NCBI RefSeq assembly: GCF_003597395.2
Contig: NC_133770.1
Span: 96,156,012 to 96,220,011, forward strand
Length of the DNA stretch: 64,000 nucleotides
Source of the DNA: Chelonoidis abingdonii
Taxonomy: Eukaryota; Chordata; Testudines; Testudinidae
Direction of reading: 5' to 3'
How positions within the stretch are numbered: position 1 is the first letter of the stretch; every line of letters starts with the position of its first letter. Below the pieces are notes generated by a model that was given only the letters and a program-made list of their open reading frames with translations, did not search any database and was not told the DNA's origin. This document shows positions 1 to 10,479 of the stretch, in pieces. Made by a program: the position numbers and the translations under genes.

Positions 1-329
1 CACAAATCAAGATTTCTTACAAAAATCTCCCATCACGAGCTCAACAGCATAGCAAACGGCAAAAACACCCCCAGCTGCAAACGCAGCAGTCTGGGAAAAA
101 GCAAAGGGGGGAAGTTACAAAACACCGCCAGATGCAGACGCGGCCGTCCGTGTGAAAGTGCAGGGGAGGATGGAGGAAGGCCAAGTTCCTGAGATAAGAA
201 ACTGGGTGTGCTCAGTTTGCAGACAAGAACAAAATGCCTCAATAATAAGGTATCCAGGCCTGTGGGCCCGGGGTCATTCCTACAAGAGAGAGCCTAGCTG
301 GGAAGGCAGAAGTGGCCCACCCCTTCTGC
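1..329. other. Non-coding flank, no gene recognised
   Basis: No coding potential or recognisable repeat end is seen. From about 250 the sequence becomes GC-rich and appears continuous with the GC-rich block that resumes at 453, so the MITE at 330-452 probably sits inside an older repeat. Its target duplication occupies 322-329. Confidence 0.4.
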
Positions 330-452
330 TAGGGTGACCAGATGTCCAAATTTTATAGGGACAGTCCCGATTTTTGGGTTTTTTTCTTACATAGGTTCCT
401 ATTTCCCACCCCCTCCGTCCTGATTTTTCACATTTGCCGTCTGGTCACCCTA
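330..452. mobile_element. hAT-type MITE, 123 bp, with perfect 8-bp target duplication
   Basis: The element begins tagggtgaccag and ends ctggtcacccta, which are exact inverted repeats. It is flanked by CCTTCTGC at 322-329 and again at 453-460, a perfect 8-bp duplication as made by hAT transposases. There is no coding capacity. A second copy of exactly the same length lies at 29,848-29,970. The family resembles a MITE that is very common in turtle genomes (from memory, not searched). Confidence 0.85.
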
Positions 453-990
453 CCTTCTGCTCTCCACCCAGGCCTGGCTACCAGGGACAGGGGCCAAGCA
501 AGCCGGAAATGTGCTGGAGCACGGGGGAGCTCTGCCCCACTTAGCCTCTGTCCCTAGCAGCCAGGCCTGAACGGGGAGCGGAGAGGGTGGGTTGCCACCA
601 CCTTCCCAGCCATGTTCTCGCAGGCAGCTGCAGTGCGGCACAGAGCAGCAACATGGAGCAGCTGGCATGAGACTTGGCTGGTCCCACCCCCTCCACTCCC
701 TGCCAGGGACGGGCCGAGCATGCTGGAGGGCAGGTGCAGCAGCAGAAGGACAGAGCCCCTCTCCTTCTCCCCGCATCCCAGAAAGCCAAGCAGAAATCTG
801 AAGGTGCACCTGAGCCCTGGGATGCCCTCCCCATAGCTGTCACCTAAAAGCAACAACCCCTAGCAACTAGGTGTTAGACAAGGAGTGGGACAGGAACATG
901 AAGATTTATGCCTGGTGATATCAAATCAGCAGCCTCCTGCTGGTCACCTGACCCTGCTGAGTCGCAGCCCTAACCTCTGGTGGTGGAATG
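453..990. repeat. GC-rich interspersed block without a gene
   Basis: This GC-rich stretch holds several overlapping open frames on both strands, none with a recognisable domain. Composition and overlapping frames are typical of GC-rich non-autonomous transposon interiors. From about 850 to 990 the sequence is ordinary and nothing is recognised. Confidence 0.4.
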
Positions 991-993
991 TTA

Positions 994-1260
994 GGGTATG
1001 GCTACACTTGGAATTTCAAAGCGCTGCCGCGGCAGCACTGCGGGAGTGCTGCCACGGCAGCGCTTTGAAGTGTGAGTGTGGTCGGAGCAGCAGCGCTGGG
1101 AGAGAGCTCTCCCAGCGCTGCATGTAAACCACATCCTCTATGGGTGTAGCGTGATTACACTGAGGCTTTACAGCGCTGTATCTTGCAGCGCTCAGGGGGG
1201 TGCTTGTTCACACCCCTGAGCGCGAAAGTTGCACTGTAAAGTGCCAGTGTAGCCATACCC
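994..1260. mobile_element. Harbinger-type MITE, 267 bp, TTA target duplication
   Basis: The ends are inverted repeats: gggtatggctacact on the left and agtgtagccataccc on the right. TTA flanks both sides (991-993 and 1261-1263), the 3-bp duplication typical of PIF/Harbinger. The interior contains strong hairpins: 1017-1067 pairs with itself over about 23 bp with one mismatch, and a second palindrome lies near 1088-1121. It has no coding capacity, so it would have been mobilised by a transposase elsewhere. Confidence 0.85.
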
Positions 1261-1263
1261 TTA

Positions 1264-3424
1264 GTTGCAGTACCCAGAACTGAGGTAGCACAGAGGGTGA
1301 GGCTCTCATTTAGCAACGCTCTAGGTTGGGGTTTACTATTGTAGTGCCTGCTACTAAGGTCTTAAGTGTAGTGCTGCTCATATCAGACAGCAGCATGCTG
1401 CCAATCCAGCTTCAGTGTGAGGAGGCTGGGGAATTAATAACCTCCTGGACTGGCACACTTGTAAACTCCCCAGGCTGAAAAAGAGAGGACATGTAGAGAA
1501 TCCAGGCTTCAGCTCTTAACATGTTCCTGCTGCAGCAAAAATGCACACAGTTCTCTAAGAAAGACTGGTAATGAGATTATTGTTAATGCCATTAGTTTCA
1601 CACTTTTGCAAATGCTCACATTAAAGCGCTTAATCTAAAATGCATTGGCCTGGAATAGAAATCACAGAGTTTATTGTTTTACTGCAACACACACTGTGTC
1701 GGGCCAAACACTTAGTCTGTAATAGAGCAGTAGGCGCTTACAGTATCTTGTTTAATTATGCATCTTTGGCTTCTCTAATTAGGAAAGGCTATTGCACACC
1801 ACTGTACTTTTAAAATACAACACATAGCTATTCCTGTGCTGTAACTCCCCTGAAAGAGGTACAAGGAGGAAACCTTTCATCCATGCCCCTGTTTATCCCA
1901 AATGATTTCTTTACTGTAGTGATATAATAAAGTACTTAATATTTATTAATGTTGAAGTAGGAAAGAATCTTCTGTATCTATTCTGTTTAACAATAGTATT
2001 TCCACAAGCCTATTCCCATGGTATTTTTAATATTGATACTTGATCATAATGTACATAGATCAGGGGATTCATACAGCACACTTTATTATATTATGCTTCA
2101 TATAGATTATGTTTTTGCAGCATGAAAGAGACATTTATTACAAAAATTAAAATTTGCTGCGCATCTTATAGCTGTTGTTTTAACCTCTCTAAATGGACAG
2201 CAAAGGCAAAAAATTGTGGGAATAAGAGCATGAGAGCAGTGGTTTCAATAACAGTTTTGATAGACAGTAGTGTGAGACTTGCTATTTTGACAGAACTTTT
2301 TCTTCTTTTGAAAGAAATTTCTTCAAAATATGCTAACCATGGTGGCAAGCAGGTAGTGATGAACCCACATGCATTTGAAACAAATGTTACGGTGAATACC
2401 ATCTTTCTGAAAACACAAGTGCTTTATTTTCTTGGAATGGCTTGTAAGGTAGAAGTGAGTCTATTCCCTGCAATCTAATCTCACTTTTAAGCTGGGAGCA
2501 AGTGTCCTTCCCTGTCAATCACTTTTCCCTCAGTGATTTTTTATCATGCTGCTGAGAACAAGTTCTGATAACAAGTGAATGGCTGTACTGGATTTTTGAT
2601 GAAAAGCATGTCTATTGAACATCTAGTGGTATGTGATAGATGTGAACCAGCAAAAACCTGCAGGAAGAGATAAAATTAAGCAGGTGATATATTGCTGGAA
2701 GTGTGCCGTTATTAAAAATAAATAACAGCCTTTCTGAAAATATCAGAGTCTAGATTGGAGTCTGAGTTGGCATTTTGTGTAAATTGTTCTGGACGCTTCA
2801 AATGCTCTCAGTAATAAGTGACTGAGAGCAAAGCAGAATGTCAGTAGAGAAAGTCAATGGAAACAGGAAACGTTAGAGTCAGAGCTGTTATTTTTATAGA
2901 TTTGTGAATTAAAAAAATTTCATTGTTCATTGGTAAAGAGAAGCACAATGGATTGTGATGTGTTTTAGTGGGTAACCGTCTACAGTATTGCCCTTATGAA
3001 AGTTCTGGTATAGGGAACAGCTACCATGAAACTTTGTGGGTGGTTTTGGTACTTTATTCTGTAACAAAATATGGTGAATGACTTTCGTGCTTGTAACTGA
3101 GACATTACCAACGCTGGTTTGGCCCAGACATAGGGCTGCTGACTACCACTATATAAACTTTCTCCACATAATCCTGCCTCCGCTCCTCACTCTCGATCTG
3201 CAGCACCCTAGGCATTACTGTCATGGGCCTCCTGAATGGAGACAGCCAATCATGATGAATTGTCTGGTGGTTTTTTGATGTAGGAAAAGGGAACCAGCAT
3301 TAAACCATCTAATTTAGTTCACACATGACAGCAGCCAGAATTTGAATCCTTGCTATGATAAGATGTATGCTGGTGTAAAGCCATGGTAGATGAGAGCAGA
3401 ATCATGATCATGGGTTATTATCAT
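1264..3424. other. AT-rich non-coding stretch, no gene recognised
   Basis: An open frame of 118 codons lies at 2122-2478 but shows no domain, signal peptide or conserved motif, and an overlapping frame lies on the other strand. No repeat ends or target duplications were identified. Treated as intergenic. Confidence 0.5.
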
Positions 3425-3572
3425 GGGCTTGCCTACATGGCGAATTACACTGCAGTAAACCAGAGTGCGAATCTACAGCCCATCAGCCTTGCTACAACAC
3501 ACAATGAAAGTGTCATAAAAGCACCGTAGCACTGCAGATGGTCACGTAGTAGTTCACCGTGTAGACAAGCCT
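3425..3572. mobile_element. Candidate DNA-transposon MITE with related ends
   Basis: The left end gggcttgcctacatgg and the reverse complement of the right end, aggcttgtctacacgg, match at 13 of 16 positions. The length of 148 bp and absence of coding capacity fit a MITE. No clear target duplication was found, so the superfamily is left open. Confidence 0.5.
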
Positions 3573-3589
3573 TGTGTCTAACATGAAAT

Positions 3590-4200
3590 GAGAGGCCAGT
3601 CAGTAGTGGATTAGCCACTGGGCCGATGGGGCCTGTATCCTGGGCCTCAGCCAACTGGGGTCTCTGGAAAAAATCGACTGCTGGAGCCCTGGCTGCTGGG
3701 TGGGGTGGATCACGGGCACCCCTGTACCCCAAATCCACTCTGCAGCAGCAGCACAGGGCAGGCAGGGTAGGGGAACCCTTCTCCAGCACCCTCTGACCTG
3801 TCCCTGACAGAAGTCGTGGGATGGGAGAAGCCCCCTCCAGTAGGCTCGATCCCTTCCCGATCCTAAGCCCCTGGGCAGGGGTAGCCTCAGCGCTCCCTAC
3901 CCGTCCATGACAGAAGCTGCGGGCAGCCAGGGAAGCCCCCACGCCCGACCCCACTCTCTGGCGGAAAAGTAGGGCAGACAGGGCAGGAGAAGCCCCAGTG
4001 CCCAGACCCAGGTCTCCTGCAAAAGCGTGAGAGGCAGCAGGGGAAGCCCCAGCAACTGAACTCCCACTGCAGCCATTGGACTGGAGGAGCTCTCACTCCT
4101 CACTGCACTCCAGTGCTGTGGCACAGGGACAGAAATTCTCCTGTCTTGGGGCCACAGTGGGGCAGGGGAAGGAGCAAAAGGGGTTGTGGGGCTGCAGTGG
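3590..4200. repeat. GC-rich interspersed repeat, second copy inverted at 47.5-48.2 kb
   Basis: The start, around the words ttagccactgggcc and agccaactggggtc, recurs in reverse orientation near 48,150-48,215, and both copies contain GC-rich stretches. Open frames exist on both strands but show no domain. It abuts the hAT fragment that begins near 4,212. Confidence 0.5.
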
Positions 4201-4211
4201 GGGAGGACCCT

Positions 4212-4704
4212 AGGTGGTTCAGGTTCTATAATTTCCTCATCGGAGTGTTTCTCTTTTAAGACTTCTGAAAGCATATTTCACACCTCGTCCCTCTCAGATT
4301 TTGGAAGGCACTTTAGATTCTTAAACCTTGGGTCGAATACTGTATCTACCTTTAAAAATCTCACTTTGGTGCCTTCTTCGTCTCTTGTCAAATCTGCAGT
4401 GAAAGTGTTAAAATGAACATCATGTCTGAGTCATCATCTGAGACTGCTATAACGTGAAATATATGGTAGAATGTGGATAAAACAGCTGGAGACATACAGT
4501 TCTCTCACAAGGAGTTCAGTCACAAATTTAATTAATGCATTATTTTGTTAATGGGTGTCATCAGCATAGAAGCATGTCCTCTGGAATGGTGACTGAAGTT
4601 TCAATTGGTATTCTATTGTTTAACAGTGCAATTAAAATGGTGATGAATCACGATTAATTTTTTTGAGATAATCACGAGTTAACTGCAATTAATTGACAGC
4701 CCTA
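4212..4704 (-). mobile_element. hAT transposon fragment (copy A), transposase on minus strand
   Basis: The right end reads ttgacagcccta, as in the copies ending at 17,357 and 59,702. The minus strand includes a transposase fragment with MLSEVLKEKHSD, matching the same position in copy B. The copy lacks its left half and has an internal deletion in the right arm. The superfamily call rests on the transposase similarity seen in copy B. Confidence 0.7.
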
Positions 4705-6220
4705 ATCAGAAGTAATCACTCACAATACAGTCAGGCCAAGAAGATTTAGTAATCTGGCCAGATCCTCAACTGGTGTCAATTAGTGTAGTCTATTGGAGTC
4801 AATGAAGTAATGCTGATTTACACCAACTGAGTATCTGACCCTGATGCCAAAAGGACAGGAAATAGTGATTCTGCAACTACTACCTATTTGCATTTGTTTT
4901 ATTTGGCATTTTATTAAGGCACTTCCCTGTTAGTCACAAATTTAAAATAATGTAGATTTCTAGCACCTGCATTCTAACACAGCTTGAGTTGTGTAGTATA
5001 GCTTTGCTAAAGTAATCAGAGTCCCTGTTTGCTGCTCAGTATGTTGCTGATGGAAATGTAAACTTTCCCTCCCATAAACTACATTCTCTGCAAGGTGGTA
5101 TGTAACACTTTGGGGGTTTTTTTAATGTCCAAAGGAAAATATAGATATATACTGTAGCAAATTCTTGGCCATTAGCTTAGTGAGGATGACTGAATTTCAA
5201 GTAGGTGTACACAGATCTTCCATACCTATCTAGAGCTTGAAACTAGACACCAGTGAGGGCTGGGTAAAAATCAGATTTTCTGTCCCAAAGGAAATTCCAG
5301 GGTATCAACATATATCTTAATCCAAAATCTAGATGAAAAGTAAAATATAAAATTTTTTAGCAGAATGGAAATGTCTGAAGAATTTCAATGTAGAAATGTT
5401 GAAACACAGGGTAATGAAATCCTGCCAGAGAGCCCAGCCCATAAGGAAAGATGGGAGCATGAGGCAACTGCATTACAGTTCCCATGAGGCACCTTAGCCA
5501 GATGCTGTTCAGTGTCTAACTGGTTTGAAACAAAATGTTTCATTTCAGTTCAACATACCCAAATGTTTTAATTCAGATTGCTTGAGTCCAACAGCAAACA
5601 TTTTGTTTTTATTTTCCTACATGGAAAATCAATATTTTTTTAACAAAATTGCAATGTTCCCATGGAAAATTTTGATTATGCAGAAACTGCATTTTCTATT
5701 GAAAGTCAGAGAAAATTCCCACTAGCTCTAATACCAACCAAAGCAAAACTCTTATATAGGCTTGTTAAGGGCTGTGCTGAGTGTGACTCTGCATCTCTGT
5801 TCTCACAGAATCCTAGAGATAAATGACCAGTAGCTCATCTAGTCTGACCTCCTGTATATCACAGGCCATCAACTGCACCCTCCAACACCAAACACAACCA
5901 CCAAAATTAAACTATTTCTTCTATGCCCTCACCATTTTCTGTAAAAATTATGCACTCGTTTAAAACAAAGTTTACTACCCATAACCTTGTGGATATAGCA
6001 TGATCTGACTCTACAGATATGGACTGCTCCCATTAAGCATAGTGGCACATTAACCCTGAAGCCTAATGAAAACATTGAAAATGCCAATGTTGCGTAATTT
6101 TAATTAGAAACAGTCAGCTAATGTGGGTTTCTGTGCTAATCTTAAGAATACCGTGACTATTTCCGCCATCAGTAACCTGACCCCTGGATACACAAACATT
6201 CTAGACCCACCCGATGCAGA
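4705..6220. other. AT-rich non-coding stretch; possible old CR1 tail at 5810-5970
   Basis: No gene is seen. About 5,810-5,970 contains wording such as gctcatctagtctgacctcctg, which resembles a CR1 3' tail in reverse orientation. The remainder shows no recognisable repeat or coding signal. Confidence 0.4.
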
Positions 6221-6455
6221 AGACAAGGCAGAGTGGCCTAGCCGCACAGAGCACTAGACTGGGACTGAAGAGACCTGGGATCTATTTGCATCTCTACCAC
6301 TGGCCCACTGGGTGACTTTGGGCAAATCAGTTCTCATCCCCATGCCTCAGTTTATCCATCTGTAAAGTGGAGATAATGATACTAACCTCCTTTGTAAAGT
6401 GCTTTGAGATCTACTGCTGAAAAAGAGCTAGGGATTTTTTTATTACTATTATCTG
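6221..6455 (+). mobile_element. MIR-like SINE
   Basis: The core carries the characteristic MIR wording: gtgactttgggcaaatca, then cctcagtttatccatctgta, then gtggagataatgat and a 3' portion with gtgctttgagatct. MIRs are ancient tRNA-derived SINEs mobilised by L2. The copy is diverged, as expected for its age. Confidence 0.8.
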
Positions 6456-8017
6456 ATACCTGACCATCTCTATTGTCGTTACCCATTACCAAAATTACTA
6501 GGACTACGTAAGCCAAAGAGCCTTTAACGCTACTGTTTAGTGTCCCATTGTGTAAATACCACAGAACTACATTGCATCATGTGTGCTAACTTATTGGGAA
6601 ACAACAGGATGTAATAACGTAAGATGGTATCTAAATGGTGAAAGCTTTGCACGCTTGCTTTCAAATCCAGTATTCTATATTCTAACAAACAACTGCATTA
6701 GAAACCCACGAAAGGCTCTTTACATGCAAGACCCACTCATACAAACCCATAAGAGTAAGGAAATCCAAAGCTGAGCCACACTTCTTAACACACATGCGTT
6801 ATTACACTTTCCATTGTCACTGACAGGCTCTGAACCTCCACCCTCCAGTGAGAACGAAACACACTGACATAGACCAGGCTCTATTGCAAAACCTCATATT
6901 TCTGTACACACACTAGAAATGCCACATTTACTATGCTCCACATAGTAGTGGATGTGGGGGAGGAGGCAGCCCCAGCTTTTCTGTTGGCCTCCCTTGCTTT
7001 TTGATAGCACTATTGCCGTACCTTCCCCATGGCCTGACACTGCTGCTTGTTCCTGTTGCACTCCAGCTTCTGCAGCTCCTTTGAATCATCTGCAGAAATG
7101 TTTTTATTCCTGTGGCATTCCCCGCTGCACTGCTCCTTCTCGCCAAGCTAAGGGAGTCCAGGACTCGGCAGCAGCACAAGGCTTCCTTGCAGCTTTACAG
7201 GATGCCATATCCTGTGTGCTCAAAAAGGGAGGATAGCAGGAAGAGAGGCATTTCCAGAACATCCTGGGCATTCTAAAGGAGGTGGGGGGTAGATTTGCGG
7301 TCAGTGTGACTTCTGGGCAGAAGAGTTCACCACTGTGACCAGAGCAGTCATTGTCATGGGGCACTGGGGAATTGTTGCTGGTGCACCATTTTACTGGTAC
7401 AGGTGATACACAGGTGCTGTACCTGTGGAATGAGTGCCAGTAGAGGAATTAAGTCATTCAGGAGCTGGTTTAACTTAACTGACAGAAAGTCAGGGTTTTA
7501 CCGACAGGACGCAAAACTGAGTGTGGACTCACACAAGGATATGCAGAAATAAGGCACGTTTTACCAGTAAAACTTTTTAACATAGACCAGGACTGAGTCA
7601 CTGCACATATAACAGCACACAACATAGGCTAATCACGGTGAGGTCATGTTACAGGTCTTTGTGTTGTAGCGTGAGCTAGCTTCACTCTTCCCAACTGCAG
7701 CAGAGACAGAACAGGGAGGGGGAAGAGTGTCAACTCCCACAGAGCAAAATTGAGAGTTTCATCCCTGAGGTGGCCTCTGTTTGACAAAAACTTTCATCAT
7801 TACCAGAGAGGTAGAGGGGGAGGAGAAGCTACATACATGGGACATACATGCGGGAGTGAGACATCCAATGCAAGAGAAATTGGAGGGATAGCTTTAATAA
7901 TGATGGATATGGAGGTAGATGAGAAGGATGTGTGGGGGATAAATGAGGGTCAGTGCAGCTAGGCAGCACACAGGACTGAGCTCATGAAAGCCTTCTCAAA
8001 GCCCTTCCTACAAATGT
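6456..8017. other. Non-coding stretch, no gene recognised
   Basis: Short open frames at 6931-7364 and 7750-7962 overlap on opposite strands and show no domain. No transposon ends or target duplications were identified. Confidence 0.45.
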
Positions 8018-8025
8018 CCTCCCAG

Positions 8026-8510
8026 CAGGGCCGGCGCTAGGATTTCTGACGCCCTAGGCGCCGGGACATTTCGCCGCCCCCCGCGCGGGTCTCGCGGCTC
8101 CGGCGGAGCTGCCGCAGGCATGCCTGCGGCAGGTCCACCGGGNNNNNNNNNNNNNNNNNNNNNNNNNNNNNNNNNNNNNNNNNNNNNNNNNNNNNNNNNN
8201 NNNNNNNNNNNNNNNNNNNNNNNNNNNNNNNNNNNNNNNNNNNNNNNNNNNNNNNNNNNNNNNNNNNNNNNNNNNNNNNNNNNNNNNNNNNNNNNNNNNN
8301 NNNNNNNNNNNNNNNNNNNNNNNNNNNNNNNNNNNNNNNNNNNNNNNNNNNNNNNGGGCTGGAGGCAGCTGCTGCCGCCGGCAGCTCAGACTACGCAGCG
8401 GCCGCTGCAACCATTTAAAAAATTTTGGGGGGGGCGCCGCTTTTTGGCGCCCCCAAATCTTGGCGCCCTAGGCAACCGCCTAGTTCACCTAAATGGTTGC
8501 ACCGGCCCTG
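8026..8510. mobile_element. Non-autonomous hAT element with perfect 8-bp duplication, containing an assembly gap
   Basis: The ends are cagggccgg and ccggccctg, with the CAGGG start usual for hAT elements. CCTCCCAG occurs at 8018-8025 and again at 8511-8518, a perfect 8-bp target duplication. The visible interior is very GC-rich and hairpin-prone. Bases 8143-8355 are Ns, so true length is unknown. No transposase sequence is visible. Confidence 0.85.
8143..8355. other. Assembly gap of 213 Ns
   Basis: An unbroken run of N lies inside the GC-rich hAT element. The gap size may be estimated rather than measured. Open frames running through it are meaningless. Confidence 0.98.
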
Positions 8511-8518
8511 CCTCCCAG

Positions 8519-8852
8519 ATTCCAAGAAATAATCTCACAGGCAGTCTCAGTTTGGAAAGCCATGTGTGGCTCTTCAGAGTGTCAACCCATGATCCATCGA
8601 GAAATCACCAACTATAACTGTTTGGGCAGCAGTAGAACTTACAGCTTTGATCTTTACTGCTCATCTCTTCTGTCTATACCCCAGCAAAGTCTTTTGTCTG
8701 GAGGAGGATGAAGAGTGGGGAACTGCTAATTAAGAAGCTAAGAGGACTGTAGCTCCAAGGTCCACTATTCTCCAAGCAGCCTCAACCAGCCACATATCTG
8801 TGGATTGCTGGTTGAGATTCTCACTTCTCACTGTAACTTCTCCAGCCAGTGA
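8519..8852. other. Non-coding stretch
   Basis: Nothing recognisable between two hAT insertions. Confidence 0.45.
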
Positions 8853-8860
8853 ATCATGGT

Positions 8861-9556
8861 TAAGGTTAAGATTTTGTCACGGGTATTTTTAGCAGAAGTT
8901 ATGGACAGGTCACGTACAATAAATAAAAATTCACAGCCCATGACCTGTCCGTGAATTTTACTCTATAAATACCCCTGACTAAAACTTAGCATATCCTAGG
9001 GCCCTGCCGGGGGCCTGGGCACTGCTGCTCTGGGGGACCCCAGGACACAGTGCTAGTCCCTGCACTGGCTGCAGGGGCTGACTGCCCCCAGCCATCCCTG
9101 CTCCGAGGCATCGGGGACTGCTGCTCAGGTGTTCCCCACAGCCAGCTGCCCCGGAGACAGCTGTTCAGGCACTCCTCAGAGCTGTCCCTGGAATCGATGT
9201 CCTGGGGCCTGCTGCTCTGGGAACACTGCTTGGGTGCTTCCCCTGTGTCAGCTGCCCGAGCAACAGCTGGTGTGGCTGGCCCTGGCCCAGTCCCCGGGAC
9301 CGCTGCTCAGGTGCTCCCTGGGGCTAGTCGCCTTGGACCTACCTGAGCAGCGGCTGGTGCGGCTGGCCCCGGGGCCACTCGAGCAGCACTTGGTGTGGTT
9401 GGCCACAGGATGCCCGAGAAGCTGGCCCTATGGTCAGCTGCTCTGGCGGCCCTGGGATCAACCACACTGGCCATTGCAGCTGCGAAAGTCACGGAGGTCG
9501 CAGAAAGTCATGGAATCTGTGACATCCGCGACCTCTGTGACAGAATTGCAGCCTTA
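8861..9556 (+). mobile_element. Non-autonomous hAT element with terminal hairpin and GC-rich interior (copy 1)
   Basis: The element starts taaggttaagattttgtcac and ends gaattgcagcctta. Its flanks, ATCATGGT at 8853-8860 and ATCCTGGT at 9557-9564, match at 7 of 8 positions, as expected for a hAT duplication. One end forms an imperfect fold-back (about 8,885-8,990) around wording like ggacaggtcac and gtgacc. The interior is GC-rich and rich in glycine, leucine and alanine codons in all frames, with no domain. An inverted relative lies at 27,411-28,072. Confidence 0.8.
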
Positions 9557-9564
9557 ATCCTGGT

Positions 9565-10479
9565 TTGCTGGCTTATCTCACTGCTCTGTCACAGACACAC
9601 CACCCACCCACCGCTCAATCACTTCAGCACTGGGGAATGTATAATTTACATAATTTTCTATAACTATGAATAAATGATACTTTTATATTTCTGAAGAGTG
9701 TAACAATATCAAAATTATATGGATTGAGGGCTCCAACATGCAAACCACTACTCACATAGGTAGATCTCCTTCATACGAGAAACCCTGTTGACTTCAGAGT
9801 AAATAGGTCCTTTTTGGCATAATATGCATAATGGCTTTAAAGCAAAACATTATATAGTACAGTGTTTTTTCCCCTGAAACAGCACAGAGGATTCTGGGAT
9901 ATGAAACACAAAGGATTCTGGGACATAAAGTCACAGGATAAAATATGGGGTGTTTTGGGAGCCACAGAAGGAAAAAGAGCGTTGTTCAGATTTTAAATCT
10001 GAGAATCCATTGTGGCATACAAAGGGCATACAACAGAAAACATTACGCTGACTGAATACCAGTTGCTAAGGAAACTCACAGCATGCCTATTTTAAAAATT
10101 TTCCAGAGAAAAAAGAAAAGCCAGTTGGGTAGTAAGGTTGGACCCTTTGCTCAGAGTGGAAATGAAATCCAAGGGTCATCTGAGGTGTGGACAGAAGGGG
10201 TTAGTACTGTAGTTAGCTTAGAGGCTCCGTGGGAGTGAAGAACAATAGGTCAAGTTTCAGAAGTTTGACTGATGAATGGGGAAAGGGGAAGCTTCTCTAA
10301 AATTTCCAGACTGAGATTAAGTGACAAAGAATCTTATTATAAGATTTTATTATGGTTCGTATTGCCATTATTTCTTGTTTTTTTCAAGCCTAGTTTGATT
10401 TTTCCTTCAGTTTCCTGACATAATTTAAAGGAACTTGTGGCTTACTCTAAATTGTGCTGAATGCCTTTACACCAAAGGG
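9565..10479. other. Non-coding stretch, no gene recognised
   Basis: The stretch includes two near copies of acaaaggattctggga-like wording near 9,885-9,925 and otherwise plain AT-rich sequence. No coding signal. Confidence 0.45.

Noticed and set aside
2122..2478. 118-codon open frame
   Set aside because: No recognisable motif, and an overlapping frame on the other strand; expected by chance in AT-rich DNA of this length.
8054..8617. Frames running through the N gap
   Set aside because: They consist mainly of undefined residues and lie inside a hAT element.
9050..9557. Overlapping open frames of about 90-140 codons
   Set aside because: They lie in the GC-rich interior of a non-autonomous hAT element, and the inverted copy at 27.4-28.1 kb has similar open frames on both strands, which points to composition, not coding.
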